DNA from: Desulfosoma caldarium
Lineage (GTDB): Bacteria; Desulfobacterota; Syntrophobacteria; Syntrophobacterales; DSM-9756
NCBI RefSeq assembly: GCF_003751385.1
Contig: NZ_RJVA01000015.1
Span: forward strand, 126,336 to 190,335
DNA: 64,000 nt
Reading direction: 5' to 3'
Shown here one piece after another: positions 58,469 to 64,000 of this stretch. The first letter of the stretch is position 1, and the number at the start of each line of letters is the position of its first letter. A model generated the notes under the pieces. The model was given only the letters and a program-made list of their open reading frames with translations. It had not been told where the DNA came from and searched no databases. The translations under genes were made by a program, and so were the position numbers.

Positions 58469-58497
58469 GTAGGGGCAGCCCTTGTGGCTGCCCTTAC
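58469..58497. repeat. Palindromic repeat, copy 1
   Basis: GTAGGGGCAGCC-CTTGT-GGCTGCCCTTAC folds into a 12-bp stem with one mismatch. It resembles short dispersed palindromes found between genes in many bacteria. A degenerate partial copy (TAGGGGCAGGCCCCCGTG) lies just upstream at about 58441. Confidence 0.65.
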
Positions 58498-58711
58498 GAT
58501 GGAGTGGCCCGATGTGTGGTTTAAATGTTCTTGCGGAATGTCGTCCAAATGTTGTTGCTGAATGGGGTGCGGATGTCGCTGCCAGATGGAGTGCAGCGGT
58601 TTAAAACGATCTAAACCCGTCGGTATGGGCACGAGGTGAAAATGTCGCCTGCCCTGATGGGCTCCACCCCGAGCCTGCCTTTTGGGTACGCCCATCGATA
58701 CCGGGGCACCA

Positions 58712-58742
58712 CGTAGGGGCAGCCACAAGGGCTGTCCCTACG
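58712..58742. repeat. Palindromic repeat, copy 2 (inverted)
   Basis: CGTAGGGGCAGCC-ACAAG-GGCTGTCCCTACG folds into a 13-bp stem with one G-U pair. It is the same palindrome as 58469-58497 with the loop inverted (ACAAG against CTTGT). Confidence 0.65.
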
Positions 58743-58788
58743 TGATCCCAACAGACAAGCCAAAAGTAGCGCGGTCACCTGAACGCAC

Positions 58789-58820
58789 ATTTTGATCTTG
58801 ATTTTTAGGGGTCATGACAC
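58789..58820 (+). repeat. 32-bp direct repeat, copy 2
   Basis: ATTTTGATCTTGATT to GGGTCATGACAC, the partner of 58364-58395. After the repeat the sequences lose clear similarity. It may mark the end of a second element whose body is decayed. Confidence 0.65.
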
Positions 58821-59262
58821 TTCCCCTGGGAAACCGCGAAGTTTTTGGCAGCGCCCCTTGAAACCCAGCGGCGGCCGAGTGCTCCTGGCACCACGCTCTC
58901 GAAGGGCTCTTGGATCTTGGCCCACACATCTTGGCCAAGGGGTTCGGCGCTGCCGCCACCGAATGCAAAGAAGTCGCGAGACAACTCATCAAACACAAGG
59001 TGCTGACCCGAAATCAAGCTCAGACGAAGCGCACCTCAGCCCGGGGACCGGAACCGGCTCGTGCCTTTCTACGCTGAAGCGAGCAACACGGAATGTTATC
59101 GCATCTGCACGGTACAGATGGACGACATTCCCCTTGTGTTCGACCGACTCCTTGTCTGAGTTGAGGCGCATTCGCCCTTGGTGGGTCGAACCGCATGACG
59201 ATCCTCCCAAGGTGGCGTCCACTGCGGCAGGACATGCGATGAACGGCAGGTGAGCATTTTTT
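58821..59262. other. Decayed stretch before the glutamate synthase genes
   Basis: No intact gene. A plus-strand reading around 59060-59155 gives VPFYAEASNTECYRICTVQM followed by DDIPLVFDRLLV and a stop, which looks like a relic of unknown origin, perhaps another transposase. Nothing else is supported. Confidence 0.35.
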
Positions 59263-59265
59263 TAT

Positions 59266-59290
59266 TTGACACGCTTTGACAATCTTGTCA
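59266..59290 (+). promoter_or_regulatory. Two TTGACA boxes and a perfect palindrome upstream of the glt genes
   Basis: TTGACA occurs at 59266-59271 and again at 59276-59281. The second is part of a perfect inverted repeat, TGACAA-TC-TTGTCA (59277-59290). A clear -10 box at normal spacing was not found, so the palindrome rather than the promoter is the firm observation. Confidence 0.45.
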
Positions 59291-59349
59291 GTCTTACATC
59301 CCCTCCAGACAATGACGTTTGGATTCCACCATCGAACACCGCTGTTCGA

Positions 59350-59378
59350 AAAGGCCCTTCAACCATGAAAGGGCCTTT
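59350..59378 (+). terminator. Hairpin in the glt leader
   Basis: AAAGGCCCTT (59350-59359) and AAGGGCCTTT (59369-59378) form a perfect 10-bp stem with a 9-base loop, followed by CTTGCCTTGATTTTC. It lies 65 bases upstream of the first glutamate synthase gene, so it could attenuate that operon or end transcripts from upstream. Confidence 0.55.
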
Positions 59379-59442
59379 CTTGCCTTGATTTTCGGACAAC
59401 GTCGTCCCGGAAAAGAACAATTAGGAAGGAGAAGCATCAGCC

Positions 59443-60558
59443 ATGTGTCGGCTATGTGCCTTGACCAGCACGGAACCTTTGTCCCCCATGAAGGCCATCG
59501 AAGCCTTGGATGTCATGCGCGAAGGCCATGACGGGTCTGGGGTGGGGCTCTTTTTGAGTGACCTGGGTGGGCCGTGGGAAGAATTGGAGGGCGCGCCCAT
59601 TCTTTCCGGCACCTTCACCAACGAGGGGCTCAAGCGCCTGGACAGTTTCATGATGGAAATCGGCTTTATGACCAAATACAAGCTGTCCATCAAAACGCCC
59701 AAGACGGCGCCGCCCGGCGTGCCCAAACGCGACGTTTACCTTATTCGAGCCTACGAACTGCCCGAGGAATGGGATCATCTGCCGGGGGACGAAATCCGCA
59801 ATCGCCTCATGCAGGTGCGGCTGCAGTTGCGTCAAATGGGTGAGGAAAAGCAAGATATGATCGTCTTCAGTTTCTGGCCCGATTGCATCATGATCAAGGA
59901 AATCGGCGATCCCATGACCGTGGCGGAATATCTGCGGCTGGACCGCAAAGAACTCCATGCGCGCATCATTCTAGCCCAAGGGCGCCAAAATACGAATTAT
60001 GCCATCAATCTTTATGCGTGCCACCCTTTTTTCCTACAGGGCATTGCCACCATGACCAACGGGGAAAACACGGCTTTTGTGCCCATTCGCGAGTTCCTCT
60101 CATCGCGAGGTTTTCCCGGCTACATGGGGTATCAGTCCGATTCCGAGGTCTTCACGCACATCATGCACTATATGCGCCATTTCTTAGGGCTGGATGTGGC
60201 ATACTACAAGCACATCATCACGCCGCTTCAAGATGAGGTCCTGGAAAAACATTCCAACGGCACCTTTTTGAAACACCTTAAGAGGTCCTGTCGGCGCCTG
60301 ATCATCGATGGGCCCAACTGCGTTATCGGCTGCCATCCCGACAAGCGCGTCTTTATGGTGCAGGATCGAAAGAAACTGCGCCCCGGCGTCGTGGGTGGCA
60401 GGCCCGGCCTATACGCCTTTTCTTCGGAACTGTGCGGGTTGGACGCCATGGTTCCCGATCGGGACAAGTCCAAGGACATTCAACCCATGCACCTTGACAC
60501 GGTGATCGTGGGACCGGATCGCCAGGAGGTTCGGCTATGCTCGCAGATGGATACATAA
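59443..60558 (+). CDS. Glutamate synthase glutaminase (class II amidotransferase) subunit
   Basis: 371 residues. The N-terminus MCRLCALTSTEPLSPMKAIE puts a Cys at position 2, the nucleophile of class II amidotransferases once Met is removed; GREHDGSGVGL-like REGHDGSGVGLFLSDLG and MTNGENTAFVPIREFL are further family segments, and DSEVFTHIMHYMRHFLGLDV supplies the conserved D-x-E loop. It releases ammonia from glutamine for the synthase subunit encoded next. This stand-alone glutaminase subunit is the archaeal-type arrangement. AGGAAGGAGAAGC precedes the start. Confidence 0.85.
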   Translation: MCRLCALTSTEPLSPMKAIEALDVMREGHDGSGVGLFLSDLGGPWEELEGAPILSGTFTNEGLKRLDSFMMEIGFMTKYKLSIKTPKTAPPGVPKRDVYLIRAYELPEEWDHLPGDEIRNRLMQVRLQLRQMGEEKQDMIVFSFWPDCIMIKEIGDPMTVAEYLRLDRKELHARIILAQGRQNTNYAINLYACHPFFLQGIATMTNGENTAFVPIREFLSSRGFPGYMGYQSDSEVFTHIMHYMRHFLGLDVAYYKHIITPLQDEVLEKHSNGTFLKHLKRSCRRLIIDGPNCVIGCHPDKRVFMVQDRKKLRPGVVGGRPGLYAFSSELCGLDAMVPDRDKSKDIQPMHLDTVIVGPDRQEVRLCSQMDT

Positions 60559-62171
60559 GCCCCAGTTCCTTGAGTCTTCGGGACTTGCCATGGCAGGTGC
60601 ACTGGAGCCTTGACAAATGCACGTTGTGCGGCCGCTGCACCACGGTGTGTCCCGTGCACGCCATTGAATTGGGCGTGTTTCGCAAGCGTACCGTGGACAC
60701 GCCCCTTGGCGTGTCGCAGGCCCCGTCCAACGTTTTCAAGGTCTTTTACGGCATTCGTCAAAAGACGGACCCGGCCTATGCCTGTATCGGCTGCGGCATG
60801 TGTTCCATGGTATGCCCCAACGATGCCATCATGGCCTATCGCTCCGAGGAATTGGACAAGTTGCGGTTTCACATCAATCGAGGTGGTCAGCCCAGGCGAC
60901 GCGGCGGGCGGCGCAACGTTCCGGGAGGCATTCTGGACCGTATTAAATTCATTCGCATCTCCATGCTCACAGATCCGGCGCTCGATGCCGGCCGCCACGA
61001 ATTCGAGCTGCGCACCCTTCTGGGGCGCGTGCTGCCCCCTGAGGAAAACCTGAGGCTTCTTAAGGAAAACGGCTGGATACCCCCCGTTCGCGAAATCTAT
61101 CCTTTGATCATCGGCGGCATGTCCTTTGGCGCTCTGTCGCCCACCATGTGGGAAGGCTTGCAGATGGGGGTGGCATATCTGAACGAGGAACTGGGCATGC
61201 CCGTGCGCATGTGCACAGGAGAAGGTGGATGCCCGCCGCGCCTGCTGCGATCCCGCTTCTTGAAATACGTCATTTTGCAGATCGCCAGCGGCTACTTCGG
61301 CTGGGACGAAATCATCCATGCCATACCTGAAATGAAGGAAGACCCCTGCGCCATTGAAATCAAATACGGCCAAGGCGCCAAACCTGGGGACGGCGGCCTG
61401 CTCATGTGGTACAAGGTCAACAAGCTCATTGCCGCCATTCGGGGCGTGCCGCCGGGGGTGAGTCTACCCAGTCCGCCGACGCATCAGACCAAGTATTCCA
61501 TCGAAGAAGCCGTGGCCAAGATGATCCAATCCATGTCCATGGCCTGGGGTTTCCGCGTGCCGGTCTATCCCAAGATTTCCGGCACATCGACGGCTCTGGC
61601 CGTCTTGAACAACCTCACGCGAAACCCCTACGCCGCGGGACTGGCCATCGACGGAGAAGACGGCGGCACGGGCGCCGCTTACAACGTGTCCATGAACCAC
61701 ATGGGACATCCCATCGCGTCCAACATTCGAGACGGCTACCTCACGCTGGCGCGCCTGGGCAAACAAAACGAACTGCCTCTGTTTGCCGGAGGCGGTATTG
61801 GAAAAAACGGAAATCTTGCCGCCAACGCGGCGGCCCTCATCATGTTGGGCGCCAGCGGGGTCCAAACCGGAAAATACATCATGCAGGCCACGGCCGGCTG
61901 TTTGGGATCGGAATCCGATCGTTGCAACGTGTGCAACATCGGCGTGTGCCCCAAGGGCATCACAAGCCAGGATCCGCGCCTGTACCGACGCCTGGATCCC
62001 GAAAAGGTGGCGGAACGCTTGGTGGATGTCTTTGTCGCTTTTGACAAGGAACTCAAGAAGATCGTCGCCCCTCTGGGCCGCTCCACGTCCCTTCCCATCG
62101 GCATGTCGGACGCCTTGGGAATCGATGACGCCGCGGCGGCGCAACGGCTGCACATAGCATACGTGGTCTAG
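60537..62171 (+). CDS. Glutamate synthase FMN-binding central subunit with ferredoxin domain
   Basis: 544 residues, overlapping the previous gene by 22 bases behind CAGGAGGTTCGGCT. Two 4Fe-4S clusters at the N-terminus (CTLCGRCTTVC and CIGCGMCSMVC) precede the glutamate synthase barrel: PLIIGGMSFGALSPTMWEGL, MCTGEGGCPPRLL, IEIKYGQGAKPGDGGLL, GVPPGVSLPSPPTH, GLAIDGEDGGTGAAYNVSMN, LFAGGGIGKNGNLAANAAAL. The C-terminal CNVCNIGVCPKGITSQDP binds the 3Fe-4S cluster. It makes glutamate from 2-oxoglutarate and ammonia passed from the glutaminase subunit. Confidence 0.92.
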   Translation: MLADGYISPSSLSLRDLPWQVHWSLDKCTLCGRCTTVCPVHAIELGVFRKRTVDTPLGVSQAPSNVFKVFYGIRQKTDPAYACIGCGMCSMVCPNDAIMAYRSEELDKLRFHINRGGQPRRRGGRRNVPGGILDRIKFIRISMLTDPALDAGRHEFELRTLLGRVLPPEENLRLLKENGWIPPVREIYPLIIGGMSFGALSPTMWEGLQMGVAYLNEELGMPVRMCTGEGGCPPRLLRSRFLKYVILQIASGYFGWDEIIHAIPEMKEDPCAIEIKYGQGAKPGDGGLLMWYKVNKLIAAIRGVPPGVSLPSPPTHQTKYSIEEAVAKMIQSMSMAWGFRVPVYPKISGTSTALAVLNNLTRNPYAAGLAIDGEDGGTGAAYNVSMNHMGHPIASNIRDGYLTLARLGKQNELPLFAGGGIGKNGNLAANAAALIMLGASGVQTGKYIMQATAGCLGSESDRCNVCNIGVCPKGITSQDPRLYRRLDPEKVAERLVDVFVAFDKELKKIVAPLGRSTSLPIGMSDALGIDDAAAAQRLHIAYVV

Positions 62172-62199
62172 ACGAGACCGACCGTGAGGTGAAGGAGCG

Positions 62200-64000
62200 A
62201 TGGAACAAAGCATGATGCAAGATGCCTATTGGATTTCTGGGCGCGAACACGGTCGACGCCTGGAATCGAGAATACTGGAAGAACGCCTGCAGCAGGCCGT
62301 GGCCCAAGGCCATCGGCGGCTGGAAGTGGAAGCTTTCGGCCAGCACGGCATTGGAGGCCGCCTGTGGCGTTCCGACGGCGAACCCGTCCATGTGACCGTC
62401 CACGGCACGTCGGGACAACGCTTAGGGTCCATGGGCTTTCCCAACACGGTCATCGAAGCCTTGGGACCGGCTTCGGACGATGTGGGCTGGTTGAATGCCG
62501 GAGCGGAAATCATCGTCCACGGCCATGCCGGCAACGGCGTGGCCAACGCCATGGCCCAGGGCAAAATCTTTATTGCCGGCAGCATCGGCGCCCGCGGCAT
62601 GACCATGACGAAACACAATCCTCGGTTTGCGCCCCCGGAACTGTGGGTGCTGGGTTCCGTTGGGGACTATTTCGCCGAATTCATGGCCGGAGGCATCGCT
62701 GTCATCTGCGGCCATGAACCGGCCAACCCCGGCAATATTCTGGGGTATCGGCCGTGCGTGGGCATGGTGGGCGGAAAAATCTTCTTTCGAGGCCCTCACG
62801 GCGGGTACAGCCAAGCCGACGCCAAATTGGTGCCCTTAAGCGACAACGATTGGCATTGGTTGGTCAAGAATCTTCAAGACTTTCTGGAAAAAATTCGCAA
62901 AACGCACCTCTTTCCGCTCTTTGCTCAGCGCAGCCAGTGGCAGCTTTTGGAAGCGCGAAGCCCTCATGAAAAGGCGGCCGTGCCGCGCACGTCCATGAGC
63001 GCTTTTCATCGGGACGTGTGGGAGCGAGAACTGGGCCCCGGAGGTCTCATCGGAGATCTGACCGACCTGGACCGCAGTCCCATACCGGTCATCGTGACGG
63101 GACGTCTGCGCCGATACGTGCCCGTGTGGCAAAACAAGAAATATGCGGCACCCTGCGAGGCCTCCTGTCCTACGGGTATACCGGTTCATGAGCGGTGGCG
63201 GCTCATTCGAGAAGGTCGTGTGGACGAAGCCGTGGACATGGCCTTGGCCTACACGCCGTTTCCGGCCACGGTTTGCGGGTACCTGTGCCCCAATCTATGC
63301 ATGCAATCTTGCACGCGGCAAGGGCTTCGCATGACTCCCGTGGATGTGACGCGACTGGGCAAAGCGAGCCTCAAGGCCAAGCTGCCGCCGGTTGAGCCTC
63401 TAAGCGGCAAGAAAGTGGCCATCATTGGCGCCGGACCCGCCGGGCTTTCCGTGGCCTGGCAACTGCGCCGCCTGGGCCATGAAGCCGTGCTCTACGATCG
63501 CGCTCCCGAACTAGGAGGCAAAATCACGGCCGCCGTTCCCAAAACCAGGATTCCCGATGAGGTGGTTCAGGCCGAATTGGAATGCCTGCGCAGCGTTTTG
63601 CCTCACGTGCATCTTCAACAGGAGCTGACGCAACACGATGTGGAGCAACTCAAGGCGGACTACGACATGATCGTCATCGCCGTGGGGGCACGAAAGCCCC
63701 GCCTCTTGCCGGTCCCCGGCAAGGAACGGCTCATTCCCGCCCTGGAATTCTTACAAAAAGCGCGGCAGGATGACGCAAAGGTGGGCCGCCGCGTGGTGAT
63801 CATCGGAGCCGGCAACGTGGCCTGCGATGCGGCCACGGAAGCGTATCGACTCGGCGCTGAAACGGTAACCTTGATCGATATTCAGGAACCCGCGTCCTTT
63901 GGTAAGTGTTGGGTCCCATGTTATAGTATTCCACGAAGAAGCTATCCGCTGTTTCGTGCCCGCGAGAGGCTGCGCGTCATGGTTTCAAACGCAACATGGA
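62200..64000 (+). CDS. Glutamate synthase GXGXG domain fused to NAD(P)H oxidoreductase (GltD-like), partial
   Basis: At least 600 residues from ATG 62200 (GAAGGAG upstream), running off the right edge. Residues to about 260 are the GXGXG beta-helix domain (GQHGIGGRLW, GNGVANAMAQGKIFIAGSIG, GGIAVICGHEPANPGN). The rest is GltD-like: an Fe-S domain with CEASCPTGIPVHERWRLIRE and CGYLCPNLCMQSC, then FAD site VAIIGAGPAGLSVAWQLRRL and NAD(P) site RVVIIGAGNVACDAATEAYR. After DIQEPASFGK (about 63904) the sequence no longer resembles GltD, although the frame stays open; see the separate entry at 63907. The small subunit fused to GXGXG completes the three-gene glutamate synthase. Confidence 0.82.
   Translation, partial: MEQSMMQDAYWISGREHGRRLESRILEERLQQAVAQGHRRLEVEAFGQHGIGGRLWRSDGEPVHVTVHGTSGQRLGSMGFPNTVIEALGPASDDVGWLNAGAEIIVHGHAGNGVANAMAQGKIFIAGSIGARGMTMTKHNPRFAPPELWVLGSVGDYFAEFMAGGIAVICGHEPANPGNILGYRPCVGMVGGKIFFRGPHGGYSQADAKLVPLSDNDWHWLVKNLQDFLEKIRKTHLFPLFAQRSQWQLLEARSPHEKAAVPRTSMSAFHRDVWERELGPGGLIGDLTDLDRSPIPVIVTGRLRRYVPVWQNKKYAAPCEASCPTGIPVHERWRLIREGRVDEAVDMALAYTPFPATVCGYLCPNLCMQSCTRQGLRMTPVDVTRLGKASLKAKLPPVEPLSGKKVAIIGAGPAGLSVAWQLRRLGHEAVLYDRAPELGGKITAAVPKTRIPDEVVQAELECLRSVLPHVHLQQELTQHDVEQLKADYDMIVIAVGARKPRLLPVPGKERLIPALEFLQKARQDDAKVGRRVVIIGAGNVACDAATEAYRLGAETVTLIDIQEPASFGKCWVPCYSIPRRSYPLFRARERLRVMVSNATW
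63907..64000. mobile_element. Possible insertion-element end inside the GltD-like gene
   Basis: From about 63907 the sequence changes from conserved GltD coding to a less GC-rich stretch beginning TGTTGGGTCCCATGTTATAG. The continued frame reads CWVPCYSIPRRSYPLFRARE, which has none of the expected domain. An ATG at 63979 in the same frame opens MVSNATW, which might be the start of a transposase. Only 94 bases are visible, so a mobile element, an assembly join or a divergent C-terminus cannot be told apart. Confidence 0.35.

Overview
The window looks like chromosome from an anaerobic, sulfate-reducing deltaproteobacterium (Desulfobacterota). The best clue is a complete Qrc-type menaquinone reductase operon (multihaem cytochrome, TAT-exported molybdopterin-family subunit, Fe-S subunit, NrfD-like membrane subunit), a hallmark of sulfate reducers. 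Supporting clues are a PerR-like regulator, rubrerythrin, flavodiiron oxygen reductase and cytochrome bd oxidase in one run (anaerobe oxygen defence), a ferredoxin-like split glutamate synthase, and GC-rich sequence. A Syntrophobacterales-type genus is a reasonable guess but is inference only.

Layout. 1-3.5 kb: a sensor protein with a CxxCH haem motif, cut by the window edge, divergent from a YeiH-type transporter and a tiny membrane protein. 3.6-8.1 kb: a five-gene branched-chain-type ABC importer (livHMGF plus binding protein). 8.4-13.0 kb: histidine degradation downstream of urocanate (hutU, formiminotransferase, hutI, cyclodeaminase), without histidine ammonia-lyase. 13.1-14.8 kb: a NodIJ-like ABC exporter on the minus strand. 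15.0-18.8 kb: tRNA-Arg(CCG), then a gene-poor decayed zone with a hendecad-repeat coiled-coil protein, a frameshifted small gene, an acetyl-CoA synthetase remnant and a small ORF. 18.9-23.6 kb: a hybrid PAS histidine kinase and an EmrAB-type efflux pair. 23.8-27 kb: glyQS. 27-32.4 kb: an MFS carrier, an OmpA-type lipoprotein, an RsmG-SpoU fusion methyltransferase, an RluA-type pseudouridine synthase and a nitroreductase.

32.5-35.1 kb is a decaying M1 aminopeptidase with two frameshifts and two nonsense codons. 35.4-40.3 kb is the oxygen-defence run perR-rbr-roo-cydAB behind a Fur-box-like palindrome, ending at a perfect 16-bp hairpin. 40.7-46.2 kb is qrcABCD, followed by two unknown membrane proteins. 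47.8-51.2 kb has nadB, a HAD phosphatase and a TraB-like protein; 51.4 kb has the SRP RNA gene; 52.4-56.7 kb pairs a BPL_N-domain protein with glnE. 56.7-59.4 kb is a second decayed zone with an IS3-type transposase remnant and palindromic and direct repeats. From 59.4 kb to the right edge is a three-gene glutamate synthase; homology in the last gene stops abruptly near 63,907.

Themes: amino-acid nitrogen handling (import, histidine catabolism, glutamate synthase, GlnE), anaerobic respiration (Qrc) and oxygen defence. I did not find a clearly new multi-gene system. The most unusual items are the RsmG-SpoU fusion, the haem-type sensor facing the YeiH transporter, the long hairpin after cydB, the BPL_N-GlnE coupling, the atypical LivG signature motif, and the glt leader with its palindrome and hairpin. 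All functional calls come from reading motifs by eye; no database search was possible.
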